Positions 13,547 to 26,985 of a stretch of 64,000 nt of DNA are shown piece by piece. The notes below the pieces were generated by a model that was given only the letters and a program-made list of their open reading frames with translations, had not been told where the DNA came from and searched no databases. Source of the stretch: Prunella strophiata (taxonomy: Eukaryota; Chordata; Aves; Passeriformes; Prunellidae); the NCBI GenBank assembly GCA_036583965.1, contig JAZBQD010000027.1, positions 27,101,001-27,165,000 of the forward strand, given 5' to 3'. The stretch's first letter is position 1. The number at the start of each line of letters is the position of its first letter. The translations under genes and the position numbers were made by a program.

Positions 13547-16500
13547 TCTAGTGTGCACATGGGGAAAAATCCTTCTTTGCTGTCCTGTAATTATCTCTTT
13601 TAACTTCTGAAAATGAATTACTCTGTTTGTGCCTATAAATGTAGACATTATGTATTGAGGGCATTGCTAAAACATGGTTATGTACATTAACAGAAACCTT
13701 TCCTTGCTTCCATACAGCTTTTGTAATAAAGTCACATTTCACTGGGAAAGGCTGCAATCTGCTTTCCATCTCCATTAAGGCTCACTGTAAGCCATGCTAT
13801 GAAAATTCCTGAACGAATGGCAGAATGGGAGACCTGCTTACCTGTTTCCAATAGAAATGAGAAACTCAATTTAGCTGAAGTGTTTATTCTGTCTAGTGAA
13901 AATCTTGAATTTGCTAAGGATATTTCCTTCACACCTTTGTGCCAGTTTCTTCCCAATGTCAAAGGGAAAGTTTAAGAATTCTTTCAAGCCTTGCTTTAAG
14001 CAACTAGAAAAGGAGATGGATACTCAGAGAGATATCACATCTCTACTTGTAATCTTAATGGTGACAATTTGGGGGCTGGATTTTAATTTTACTGCTTTCT
14101 AATGCTCACTGCCTTACTTGCTCACACAGCTATGAGAGTAAAGCACAAACAGTAGTTTGCAATGTTCTGTTTGCTTCTGCTCAGTAAAAAATACCCCAGT
14201 GGTTAAAGGAGTTGAGTGAGCCAGACTGAGCCAAGTACCAGAAACTGCAGGATGTATGTGACTTTAGGAGGTGTGGCAGAGATCCCTGGCTGAGTTGGCA
14301 TGGAGTTTTCCTCCATGAGCTCTCAAAGTAAAGCCAATGAGACCTGATTATATGGGACCCTTCAATAGTATTTTTATGGGTGTTTTTTTTTAAACAGAAC
14401 CAGCTTAATAAGCAGTGCTTTTGGACATCTGTTTAGGAGCTATGGAGTAAAAGTATCATGTGTGTATTTATCCAGTGCCACCTGCTGAGCCAGCAACTGC
14501 AGTGTGCACTGGGTCTCTTCCATCCTAGCAGTTGATGCTCTGATAGTCTAACTCAAGTATAAAGGCTACTTTATACTGCCTTGGAAGACATGATTCCAGA
14601 AATTTGTATGAGCTACTTTCTGTTTTTCTTTCAAGTTGTGCTGGGTAATATTTGTGCCCTCACCTGCAGCTCCGAGCTTCTGCTTTACTAAAACAGCTCC
14701 AAGAGCTTTAAAGGGAAAATGGGGCTTATTTTATGTGTTACTATTTTCCTTGTATTTTTTGTAACAGTGCAATTAAAATGCTATTTACTATAGGTTGCCC
14801 TGCAATCCCCACCCCCACCCTTCTTAATTGTTTACTTGGAGCTCAGAGAGCACAGTTCATTGTTAGGAAGAAAGAGAATAATTCAGACAACTTGGTCAAT
14901 CAGTCTGCAGCTTGTTTTAATTTTTACACTGCCTCTATTGTGTGGAAAATATGACTTTTATAAGCTTGATAGTGCAACCATGAGAGAGAGTTTTTGCAAA
15001 TGTTACATCCATAAAACGAGTATATTTCAAAAATTGATTCTGTACTCTTAAATGAGACTGTCGATCAGGTGGTTACAATGTTTTTAGGTGAAGGCTGTAC
15101 AAGTATTACAACCAGAAATCTACATGAAAGGAACATTGTTTGCAAGGTCAAGTACTCAGAAGCTAGGAAATAGTAGATTTATGGTTGTTTGTACAAATAT
15201 AATTCTCTCCTCTTGCATGTGCTTTGTGCACAGTGAATGAGGCAGGAGTCGTGGAGAAAAGCAGGGCACAATCACGGAATCAGAGAGTTAATCACAATGC
15301 CTACACCCATGGAGCAGAACAGCCATCAATCTGACCTTCCCTGACTCTCAGGTGCTTGATGTTGAAAGAATTTCATTCAGGTTGTAACATTGGTTGGTTT
15401 GGGGTACGATTTCCTAACTTTAGGAAGGAAGGAAGACTAAAAGAGTTTATTCAAATCTTGAGGTTGGATGCAACTCTGCGGATGGAGGTTCAGGATTGAG
15501 GGGCTGAGCTTCACAGCTGGTCCAGTTCTCAAGTGTCACAGTGCAAGCTGTGGGAGCACTGCAGTGCTGGGGAGATCAGCTCTGTTTGCCTCAGTAATAA
15601 ACTTACTGTAACCACTCTCTCTGCCTTTTACACCTTCACCCTCCAGCATTGCTAGAGGAGTTGTAGGGATTAGCAGTGGTAGCTGGCAGGATGAGAAAAT
15701 TGTCTCAGTGCAGTGGCAATTCACTGTCAGATTCAGGTAATGTGGTCATGACAAATGCCCAATGCAAGATTACTTCCTTCTGCATGAAGAAAAGTGAAGC
15801 AGAATTTCATGGGTTGGAGAAAAAATACTGTAAAATCTCCCGGCTTGAAGAGATGTTTTGGTTTTGTTTTTTTTCTTTCCTCTGCTCTGTCTTATCAAGA
15901 GCTACAGATTTGAGAGATCTTCAAGGATTAATCCACAAGATGGATTAGCAATGGGGAATGTGAGGGAGTTAATTTTAGATTAGTATCATCTGCTGAATTT
16001 GAAATGGTATTATACCCAGACTGACTCTTGCACAGTTCATCAAGATTTTTGGAAAAGACTAGGTGGTTGTAAGAAGGTTCAATTTATCTTCTGTAAAAAT
16101 CCCATCAAATCTGATGGATAATTGTTCAAAAATATAACAGCCATCTTGCACAAAACCAGCCAATCGAAAACAACCTATGGCTGTCCAGCTATTCCTGCCA
16201 GCAGTGAACTGCTGCTGGGTAAGCTTCAGGAGCTGGGCACAGTTGGTCTCCCTTGTCACCCTGCCTTGACTGCTGCATCACAGCCTGGACTTGCCTGTGC
16301 TCTTGGTGCCCAAGTGGGATTTGTGCATCCAGCACTGTGTTTGGGTCACAAAGCTTGCAGTCAAGTGAGCAGATTGTTGGTCTTCGACCCCTGGCTTTTT
16401 AATACCTCACCTCAGTTGTGCAGCTCTCATGTGGAACTGCACTGATCAGAAGTGTAACGTGAAACTGATTTTGCAAAACAATAAATTGCAGAGAACTTGA

Positions 16501-17513
16501 GGAAACAGCTGGTTTTGGTTAGTAAATTGCACATAAAATACAAAACATCAGTAAATGGAAGGCTTGGCCCCAGGAGAGGAGAAGCAGGGTTTAGCCCCCT
16601 TGCTTTCCCTGTGCTGGTGATTGGTTTGAGCTCACTTGCTTTTGGCCCCAAAGGGGGCTGTTCCAGCAGTCTGGAATAGCCAGAGCATTGCAGAAGCTCA
16701 GTCACAACCTTCATGTCTGCCTTTGCTGGAGATTGTAAATAGCAAGTTACAGCAGCAAGGAGTGGGAGCTTCCCTCAGGAAAGCCTCTGACAGGGGCATT
16801 TCCCAGGTTTCTGCATTTGCCAGCTCTGTGGACCCTGGTGGTGACCAGAGTGGCATAATCCTCTGAGTTAGCTGGACCCCAGCTGTAAAATGTTTCTGTC
16901 CTTGCAATGGCTTATGATTCACAAAGGCAAATGAAATCACACCAAGAAAAACTAAAAACTATCCAAAAAAAACCCCAACCAAACAAATCCTAAAAAAATA
17001 ATTTAAAAAAAAATTCCTTCTTTTGCAGTTAACGCTGAGGTTCACACTAACTACAGTAACAAAATGTAGTTGATATTGAATTAATCTTACCAATTTGATG
17101 CATGTGGTAAGGATGTGATGGCTGCTTCAATCCTTACTGTACCAGAGATGTATAAATGTAAATTGTGTTTTCTGAACTGGAGCTCTCTTTAATGTTGACT
17201 TCTAGCTGTGTTGCAGCTAAACCTGTGCCCAGATCCAAGACTGCAGATGCTCACACACAATTAATCTCACAAATTTATGAATGCCAGAGCATGGAGCAAA
17301 ATGAAAACAACTGGAGGAATGTATAAGGGGAATAATTGGACTGTATCCAGATGTGCATGTGTAAAACATCACTGATTGACTCCTCCCCCATATCCTGCCT
17401 GAAGAAAGGAATTTTTTTCAAAAATAAACTGGGGTTATTTGAAAGAAGTTGTGGTGTCTGAATGAAATCTAATAGGCAGGATTAGTAGTAATTAGGTACA
17501 TTCTTTGCTCATT

Positions 17514-17550
17514 GGTTTTTTGGTTTTGTTTTGGTTTGTTTTGGTTTTTT
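17514..17550. repeat. GGTTTT/GTTTT-rich low-complexity tract
   Basis: A 37-bp stretch consists of irregular GG-TTTT and G-TTTT units. It is low-complexity intronic sequence and not a telomeric TTAGGG array. Confidence 0.8.
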
Positions 17551-18941
17551 CCAACTCTTTAAGTATCACTGAATTTAGCAGATTTTTGCAGTTTCAGTGT
17601 TACAGCTGGAGCTTGCCAATTTGAGCTGCAGGATAGTAGAGGAGAATAACAAGAATTGCATGTGTGTTTGCGTGTTATGCATTGAAAATTTTCTGAGCAC
17701 TACCAGGCATTTTTATGTTCTGTATCAGGAGATTTTTGTGGTGAAGGTTGGTTCAGGGGCAGAGGGACACTTTAAAGTTCATATATAGAGAGAAATTACT
17801 AAACAGAAAGGGGGAAAAAAAAGAAAAGAGAGGTGTCCCTTCCTTGCATCTACAGATTGGAGTGGAAAGGAAGGTGGTAAAGGTGCTGTTACCAGAACTG
17901 GTTAAATGTCAGGCTCAGGACTCGCAGCACACGCAGGCAGGGCCAGCCTCGTTCCTCTGCCACCGCTGTTTGCTCTTACAACAGGCACGGGAAGGCAAGA
18001 AAAGGGGAAGGGAAAGGAAGGAGAAAAGCCTAGACTGGAGAAAAATCAACTTTTGCTTTACTGCTTTGTTGATTTAAAAAGGAATAGATAAATCTGGCAC
18101 TTCCATAATTATTTTGATGCACTTTTTCTGTTCTTCCTCTTCAGTAAATCGCATTGCCCACTTTTAAACGCTTGTGTGCTTTCTCAGCACAAACTTTTCC
18201 TAGACATTTTGTAACACTTATTTTCCTCCCCAAATTAAAGTAGCAGAAACTTTGGCTGAGTTTCACAAAACACCCTCACCAGCTTGCTCTACTGTCTTAT
18301 GTTTACTTTGGTTCTTTACCCAAGTAGGTTGAGAAAAAAGAAAGAAATAGCACTGAATCTTCTTAAAAGCTGCAATCGATACTTACTGCGGGGAAGGCTC
18401 GTAATGTTCTGATTCTTTTTCTAGTCCTTGCTCACACAGCACTGTCCCTGAAGCCAAGGACATGAAAATAAAAAAATTCTTTGGGGTTTGGACCACGAGA
18501 CTGTAGCCACCTCCCTCCACTAAAGCCTTTATCACAGAAGGACTCTGTGCCGATTTCTTTGCACAGAATCTTGTTTTGGACTTCACCCTTTATTTTAGCT
18601 TTGCTTAAAATGGGGTTGAAGCAATATTACAGTTTGGCTCCTGTTGAAGGGATGGGTTAGAACTTAGACTTTCTGTGCTTCAAGAAGTTCAACTTTTTTC
18701 CCTCCTCTAATGGAAAAGGGCATGCTAAACTGTCCAGGCAGGCTTGTTGTGTTCCCAGGGATGTAAAATTCTTGCACTTACTCTGAGCAAGCACAGAGGC
18801 ACGATACTGTTTCTACACCAGGTATAAAAGTGCCTGGCACAAATCTGATTTAATAGAATATGTGAATATGCATTTCTACTAGAATACTGCCATAGATATT
18901 TTTGAAAAATAGTCATAGTCCTCGGATAAAGAGCTCCAGAG

Positions 18942-18981
18942 GTTCATCTGAAATGAACCTTCATCTGAAGGTTCATCTGAA
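18942..18981. repeat. Three copies of TTCATCTGAA in 40 bp
   Basis: The ten-base word TTCATCTGAA occurs at 18942-18951, 18960-18969 and 18972-18981, with 'aggttcatctgaa' shared by the first and third. This looks like a small local slippage or duplication event, about 110 bp upstream of the RFX-like motif. Confidence 0.85.
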
Positions 18982-19088
18982 AATGCTTTATAGTTGGAAA
19001 GACTCTTTAGAAAAAAGTAAATTTCGGAGTTGCCACAGCTCGTCGTGTTGCTTCGCTGAAGCTGCAGCAGCTGTCGAGGTGAGATGGA

Positions 19089-19102
19089 GTTGCCTTGGCA
19101 AC
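19089..19102. promoter_or_regulatory. RFX X-box-like palindrome GTTGCCTTGGCAAC
   Basis: Two perfect inverted half-sites, GTTGCC and GGCAAC, are separated by TT. This is the classical RFX-family X-box layout (GTTGCC, short spacer, GGCAAC). It sits at the edge of a locally CpG-containing stretch (19023-19078) that stands out from the AT-rich surroundings and includes E-box-like CAGCTG. The motif is seen directly; enhancer function is inferred and untested. Confidence 0.55.
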
Positions 19103-20820
19103 AGCACATATTGTATAACAGTACCACACCACCATCAAACCAGTGAGGTGAGAAGTAGTTTAAAAGCATTACTAAATTTTTATGGTACGTCTGCTACATT
19201 TTCAATCTTGTGGTTGGCTGAGTTTACTCAGTGTAGCCTTCCTGGAGCCCAGAGAGCTCAACGGCTGAATCCTGTTCAGGGAAGAAAAGGGAGGGGGGAA
19301 TCCCCAATTTGTGTTCGTTTTTTTTCCTTTAAATGCTGAAGTTAAGCTGTCTCTATATAACTTTTAAAAAAATTATGCTTATGCTCATAATGCTGTTAAT
19401 GTTTTACCTACGCTCATTTTTCTCTCCTTTTTGTACCTTTTTATACCTTTTTCACTGTTTTGAGTAGTGAAAGCAGGAGGTATTTAGAAGAATCTATTAA
19501 AACTTAGCAGAGAAAGTCCCCAAAGATGAAATTGGTCTGGTTTTATGGTTGCATTACAAATATGGGCATTCAAATGTCTTTGGTGATGACACACAGGTAC
19601 TGTGCTTTCTTTCCAGTTTGTTGTTTTCCAGTCCTTTGTGCTTCCCACAGCTGTTCAATTTAATAAAATATAAAATCACTTCCCACCTCACTATTCACAA
19701 GGGATATCTGTTGCACACCCCTCCCTCTGTATTATGGATTCAACCAGAGAACTTCACATCTATTATTTTATGAGACCAGTGGCCTCCAAGAGATCTTTAA
19801 GGCTCTTTTCTGAATTGATTTACTAACAAAGTATGTCTTGTGGAGAGATTGGTCATGTAAATTTTTCACCTACTTTCACAATTATTGCACTCTTGGTAAA
19901 TTTTGACAGGGATTCAGATCACCTTGTGTCTTTTTTGGGTGGTGATATTTAATGGCATTAATTAGAAACCAGGCAAAAAACAAGGGGTATGTTATTTCAT
20001 GCTTTTAAACTTAAATCTGAAAACAAAACAAAAGACCCCTTGAAAAAAACATGGTATGAACCTTAAGCTGAGGGAAAAAAAGCAGCAAGAGGAGCAAGTG
20101 TTGTGAAAACCCTGCAAATCACAACCACCTGGTTAGAGTAGCGAGTCCCATGTAAATTAAAGAAGAACTGACTTCAGTTGCAATGTTCAAAAAACAAACC
20201 TACAAGACACTGCCCAAAGCTCTGCTTAATAATTATTGCAAACAGCTTGGAGCCAGCCCAAATTGTCCAGCACTGTCGGATCCTCTCAGGGGTTCATGCA
20301 TACCACAGTGATTATTGCATGCTTTTCCAAGCTCCATTGTGTGCTCTTGCTGGTGGGATGTGGTGCCTCTAGTGCTGAGCTGTGGAACTCTGTGACAGAG
20401 CTGTCTCAGCGGGTGTGGTCACATTTCTGCTCCTTGTGATCTCTCAGTCCATGGCAGCTGGTTTGGAGTGTGCTGGACAGACTTGAGAAATGGTTTCTTG
20501 TGCCTGGGAGCTGATGGAGCTGTAGAATATATTGTAGAAGTTATTTGTAGCTTACCTAAGTGCTGTTGAAGTTGCTGCTGCTGAGCTCTTCAGGGTCAGA
20601 GGATATTCCAAAGCATCTCTGCTGCTCAGCTGTATTTCAGGCACCTGTGCTGATAACCTGATTAAAATTCAGGGCTCACTAACCTGGGTGTAGCTCTTTG
20701 GAACCAGATCTGTCCTACTTCCAGTTCTTTGTTCACTTTAGAGTTGCCATGTGTAGAATGATACCCTGGTGACAAAGAGCAGTCTTACAGGGCAGACTCA
20801 ATTCCTGCATTGAATTCTCT

Positions 20821-20990
20821 GTCCTTAGCACAGGTGAGGCTGGATTCTCCCTGCCAGTGTTGGGTCACTCCAGGAAAGAGTCTTTGATATTTGTGGATTT
20901 TGATATTTTGTCCTTAGCACAGACAATGCTGGATTCACTCTGTCAGTGTTCGTCAGTCTAGTAAAAGATCTTTGATATTTGTGGATTTTG
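20821..20990. repeat. Two-copy ~89-bp tandem duplication
   Basis: Unit 1 (20821-20909) and unit 2 (20910-20990, slightly shorter) both begin 'gtccttagcacag', continue with a 'gctggattc' block and a 'cagtgtt' block, and end 'tctttgatatttgtggattt' plus 'tg'. The outer blocks are identical and the middle has diverged by several substitutions and a small deletion. This is a local tandem duplication of intronic sequence; no function is evident. Confidence 0.88.
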
Positions 20991-23900
20991 AAGACAAGAG
21001 AGAAGAATCTGAAGTAATAGTGATGAGGGGAGGAATCTGTACTTTCAACAGACTTTAAATCCTACTAAACTATCTAGTCTGAGCACTCCTTTGTTACTAG
21101 CTCACACAGTTTGTTGTGCAGTTGCACAGCTTTACACTTATTTTGAGTGAGGTTGTGTGGAGGCAAATCTTACCAAGTAGTTACCAGTTTGTAAATAATC
21201 CTCATTTTCCTAACATGACATGGTTTTGCAGCCTTTGAAATAGGGTCTAGCTCCAACATCAGAGGAGAGTGTGTGCTACTGGGACACTGCCAGATGGCCT
21301 CCAGACTTTTACTCATGGTGACAAGGCTTGTCAGCCCTCGGGGCAGGAAATGTTACAAGTATTTTTACAGTGCCAGTCTGCAATATTCCCTAGATGTTCC
21401 CACAGTGCAGGTGATGGTAACAGTCCTGTTACCAGTCCTGAGTTTAGCAGTAGGTTGACAATCTACATTTCTCAGACCTGCCCACCTTTTTCTGCTCCCA
21501 TTGCATCATAGACTCACACATTTGAATGTATATTTTTACCAGTGATCAGAATATGACTGGAGTTCTGCTGAGCCATCTCTCTTCATTAACCACAAGTAAG
21601 AAACATAATAACTATAGCACGTTTTTGGCTGAAACATTTTGTTAATTGCTTATGTTAGTAGCTTGGATGAGTGAGCTGGCCTATTAAATATTCCAGTGGT
21701 TTTAAATAATGGTTTAATTTTTGAAAGGTATTTTTTATTAGCTGAGGAAACCAAATTATTGTCTTGGCAGTCAGAGTACAACATATGTACTGGAGCAAAA
21801 ACTATGGGGAAGGGGATCAGCAAACTGGGTAGTATGTCAGGCTGGTAGTTGTCACAATCATTTCTGTATTCTGCTCCAAAGATTTGGGTTTTTCCCCTGT
21901 ATGTCTTTGAAGGTAATTTTATCCCAGTCTGTAGAGAAAAGGCATCATTATTTTTGATTTTTTTATAACATCCCAATGGAGAATATGGTAGATGTGCTCC
22001 TTTGTTCCTCTTTTTGATTAATTTGGGGGCTATCTCACTCATAGATCAGATCCTTAAGGGAATGGTATTTGAATTCATTCTGTGTCTCTTTAGAATGGCA
22101 AATGAGAGAGGCTGATATTTGAGCACACTCACTTTGGAAGAGTTCCCATAATGCTTTCTTTTGCCTTAATGTCCTCTCTCTGCTGGTACTGAGGGGACAG
22201 ACCAGCATCTGCCCATGCTGTAGGTAGAGTTGTTGAATTTTGTCCTGAATTGTTGTTTGTGTTTCAAGTCCTGCTGTCTGTCTGTGCCCGTGGTTGCCAT
22301 CACCATTGAAAATGTAAAACATATCCTCTTCTTGTGGAATATTACAGTGAATAGCTCAGTGGATTGTCCTGATGGTCACCTTGGTGTATCCAGCTGGAGA
22401 GGAATGAGAATAGTCCTGAAGGCTCAGGATGCCATTTGCAGCAGGAACAGCAAAAACCCTCTGAGTGTCCTCACTGAAGCTGCCATAGGTGCAGCTGGGA
22501 AGGGTCAGGCAGGTCATGAATGCCCAGTGTGTAACTCTGGTAACATTGGTCCCACACTGAGCATCATGTGGGGTTAAAGCACTCTGGGCATGGAGGCTGC
22601 TGCAGCTGTGTCTGCAGGGGCTTTCACTTGGCTACCTGGCTGCTGGGAATCTTGAATGAGTGAGCAAGGCCCTTATTTTCTGGTTAGGAAAGGTGGCCAT
22701 GGGGTAAACAAGTCTTTCAGGCAGTGTTGGCTTTCACTGGAACACATCTGTTCTACTGACTGCTAGAGTGTGGGGCCTCAGCAAGATCAGCACACTGAAA
22801 CAGGCATAGAAAGAAATCATTTGAGTATGAGTTGATGTACCCTTGTGTTCTGTTAAAGTGAAATTTGTTATTTTTTCCCATTCATGGAGTCACTTAAAAA
22901 GTGGGAGAGACTGGAGATGGTAAAAAGCATCAGTGCAAAACATGGCAGAGACTTCAGTCTGAAAATAAGGAATGTTCTAGTTTAATTAATGTGGGATTAA
23001 TCACTGCAGATGAGAGTAACTACAGGACTAGGTACAGTATCTCTTCTGTTATTTGTTTTGATATAACTTCTAGTCAATCTTAGGCTATTGATAAAGGTCA
23101 TGAAAATGGACAGTAACTTTCATTGGTGTGAGTAGCTTTTAGGTGATCCATCATCTGTTACCAGAGACATCCCATGTGCTAATGCATATTTCTAAGCATA
23201 TCTAATGTGCTATCTGTTAATCTAGTTTTTTTTTCTTTTCATTTCCCACTTTTGCAATTCCCTTTTATTTTTATTGCCTGGCTAACAAGTGAGAAATAAA
23301 CTCAGAGTAGTGGTTTAAACATTTTGCAAGAAAGAATAGTCTTGTAACTAAAACATAAGATGAAAAATTAAAAGCTATGATTGGGTTTCTGATTCTACTG
23401 TTTATCTTGTTGTAAACTCACTGTAAAGAGATACTGTCAACATAAAATCAGACTTCAGTCTGCAATTTTCTTATCTCTTAGATGTAAACAAAACTTTACC
23501 ATAATGAAAAAGCTAAGGAAAGAAAAATCTACCAGTTTTGACATTGTGTATATGACAGCATTTTGAAAAGTAGCAATTCCTGTCCTGAATCAGATCAGTG
23601 TGTTTGTCAAAGCAGCAAATGCCAGATGCTCAAGAGGACCTAAATCTAATAGAGTGCTGCAGCCCCCACAGCAGGCAGCTGGGCAGCATTTGCCTTCCCT
23701 CCCTGGCTTGATGGAACTTTATTTTTCTTGCATGGGTTTCTTCTTCCTTTTCTAATTCAGCTGGGAACATCCATAGGAAAGGATTCCTTGAGTCACACTG
23801 AATTCTCAGTCTCAAGGATGCTTGGCATAAGTGCAGATCATTGCTTAAGTATGTGCTTTGTTTAAAGAAACTTCTGTTTATCAGCTTTCACAGAGGAAAT

Positions 23901-26900
23901 GCAACAGTCAGTGACTTGTTAGATTTCATCTTCTGTTTATATTGGAGAAAACAATATTCACAAACACAGAAAATTAATGTTGGAGCTACAGAATGGTAGG
24001 TGGGTGCTTAGAGGGGCAGGTAGAACCTTACACTACTGAATACAGCATTGGGATTTTTTGTTTTAGATTAACACATCAAATAAATGTCTCTTTGATTGCA
24101 AACTCACTGATAAAAAACCTGTGCATCTTCCCTGTAAGACTTCCATTTAATAATTAATCTTTATAGAGAGTGCATAGCTCCATTACAAAATGCATAAAGT
24201 AAGAAACCAAATACTTCCTGAGCATTTAAATGGCAGTGGCCAACAGTGGGTTAAAAATCCTGCACATTTTTGGAAACGTTAGAAGCCCTGATGGGTGGAG
24301 TAGGCAATGGGCGTTGTAGTGTGGGATGCTTTGCTAACCCTTTGCTGTGCAGCTGCAGGACAAACACACTGAAACCATGGCCAGCAGCAAAGTGGATTCC
24401 TGGGGAGCTCTCTTTCTAAATCACTTCTCTGTGCAGGGGAGATGGAGTGATTTCTGCTGCAGGAAGAGCAAGGGTTTGAACTGTTTTCTAATCACTAGCT
24501 TTTTCTGGTAAATACTGTAGAAAAAGCATTGCAAGAACAGCTTTAAAGAGTTAGGAAAGCTCGTTAGCAACCAGTTGCCAAAATATCTGTTTCTACATAC
24601 CCTACACAAGTTAGAATAATCAAATTAAATGAAAGGTGGTTTTTGCATCTGGTTTTGGATCTGGAAATAAGTTGATACAGACATTCACTGGACAGTTTAA
24701 TTGCTGTAATAAATTTGCAGTAAACCTCATGAAAATAGTATTTTCTTTTTTCACTGTGAAGACAGATACATCCCTACATAAAGAGAAGGTTTGCTTCCTC
24801 CTTTGTCTCATTGTTGACAATTGTAAATTTTCAGTTAGATTTTTGTAATGGGCAGCTACACATTAGAAATCCCATCTGTATGAAATACTATGGAAAGTGT
24901 AGGCACCCACAGAGGTGGTCAATAAGCTGTGCTGCTAACAGCAGAAAGTCTAGCAAGAAATGTCTTTTTATTATGCTTTGGGAAAATAGCCTCTGAAGAT
25001 TCCACACGGGTGCTTTGTGGGAGGGCATTCCACACTGCGGGAGCAGAACAAGTGCCTTTAGGCATCTGAGGTCAAAATGTGGACAAGGACTTCAGACATT
25101 TATAGTTGTAGTTCTCCCTGCTTACAAAAAAAATACTCAACAGTTTAGGGACAGTTTGTATAGCAAGCTTAATTAGGGGATAAGCAGCACTTTATTGGCA
25201 CAAGTTACGGGAAATGTAGAATTCTAAGTTCTTCATTATTTCCATCATGACCTTCTTTGCTGTGTACAATGCTCAAGTTCCTATAGCCTTCATGTGAGAT
25301 GTGAATTGATGCTTTTCTGTAAATTATTTGCCACTGAGGTGATGGACCAACACCCTACTCTACCAAATGGAAAAGATGAGTAGCTACTCCTGGGCTAGGC
25401 TGTTACCCAGCCAGGAGGGGATAAATTAAGGTGTGGTGCTTTATTTCCCAGAGCCTTGAGCCCTTTGCTTTTGGAGCAGACCCAGGTGTGGAGCTCCTCA
25501 ATGGAAGATGAAGGTGCCTCTATGGATTGAGTCTCCTGCTCAGCTGGACTCGTGCCTCCTCCCTGGCTTTGGTTTGAACTCCCAGTTTATTCCACAGACT
25601 GGGGGTTCTCACAGGGTGCTGGTGCACAGACAAGAAATTGCATCATTCCTGATAAATTGAGTTTTAGTTCCATTGTTAGAGCCCATGTCTCATTAGTGTC
25701 CCTGTCTCCAGCACCTCTGCCAAGCTGTGTCTAACACACCACCCTGAGCACCTTCCTGAGGAGCATGGGATGGGAGCTGGGAGTTGGAAAAGGTCTGGAG
25801 AGAAGGAGCTGGTGAATCCAGGCCTAGAGCATGGAAAATTGTCTGCACCAGGATGGAGCAGAGGAGAAAAGAGAATGTGCTTGAAACACAAAAGCATTTG
25901 TGACTCTCAGGCTTTCCTTTTGGTGAAGTCTGTATGTTGTCTTGAACAGCAGAGATGCTGCTTGCAGTGTAAATAGCAGAGTAAGAGCAGGGCATTTTCA
26001 AAGGAGCTCTTGGGCATTTTAAGTCAGGTTTGCTGCTTTTTTCTCTCTCTGTAATTTAGATAAGAGGTTTACACATATCAGTTGCAGAGTTCTCTTACTA
26101 CTTCAGGCTGTTGATTTAAAACTGAGCACTTGAGAGAGCTGAAGGAATGGGGTGGGGGCTTAACTGAACTTCACAGTTTATACTAGTGCTTCATTTTCTT
26201 TAACTTAATTTTATTTTCCTAATATCTAGCCATAATAACTTTTACTACTTTATAGGCTTTTTAGTAAAGAGTAATGTAAAGGAAGGATTGAACACTGGAG
26301 CTTTCTCAACATCTCAGCATTGCCTAGTAATGGGTTTCCCCCTCTACCAAGCAGTATGTCAGCTTTTTCCTTGGTGTGTCTATTTCAGTTAAAATACCTC
26401 ATTGAGTTCTCTACCATGAATCTGTATTGTGATCACTGAAAGTCCTGGTGATGGTGAGGCACGTGTCCTTTGTTGCTTTATTGCCTTTGGGAACATTCTC
26501 TGTTGTGCCAACCCCATACCAATCTGTGTGCTTTTGATATGAAAGATGATGCTTTTCCAATGATTTTCTGTCCAGCTCTCTAAACAAGAAGATAAACATA
26601 TGTCAGTTTTCCAGATGAATTATTCCACTAGATCTCTGTTAGATAAATTAAGTAGAAATTTTGGTTCTGTATTAAAAATTTCTAGCTTTTCCTGTTTGTG
26701 TGCCATTACTAAGTCAGTCTACAGATACTTTAGATAACTGTGCAGCAGTTTCTTCCATAACCTTTTCCTGACCTTATTCCCACTTCTACAGCTACTTCTC
26801 CGGGTCACCATGTGTTATAGCTATCAACAGGTCTTTTTACCTTCTCATTTTCATCTTTGAGATACTCTGAACTGCTTTTTTTAGCTCCTTGCTGCATTCT

Positions 26901-26985
26901 GCTCCCTTCCAACCCACCTCCCCTTTAGGACATGAACAGCAGATAAAGGAGTGTTGTGATTCTGTAGTTAACACTTCTTTTTGAA

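Noticed and set aside
15268..15350. Possible CR1 tail on the minus strand ('aatcacggaatcagagagttaa')
   Set aside because: It resembles the repeated 'atcacagaatca' end of some CR1 copies, but the following sequence does not support CR1 well enough to call.
18902..19339. 145-codon open frame on the plus strand covering the RFX-like patch
   Set aside because: The translation looks like arbitrary composition, starts in the TTCATCTGAA repeat area and has no recognisable domain.
21650..22322. Two consecutive minus-strand open frames (130 and 95 codons)
   Set aside because: They overlap slightly and are in line, which first suggested a broken gene, but neither translation resembles a known protein and no poly-A tail or flanking repeat supports a processed pseudogene.
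26288..26297. GAACACTGG near 26290, resembling the reverse complement of the miR-199a-5p seed region
   Set aside because: Only about nine bases match and flanking bases differ, so it is a chance match.
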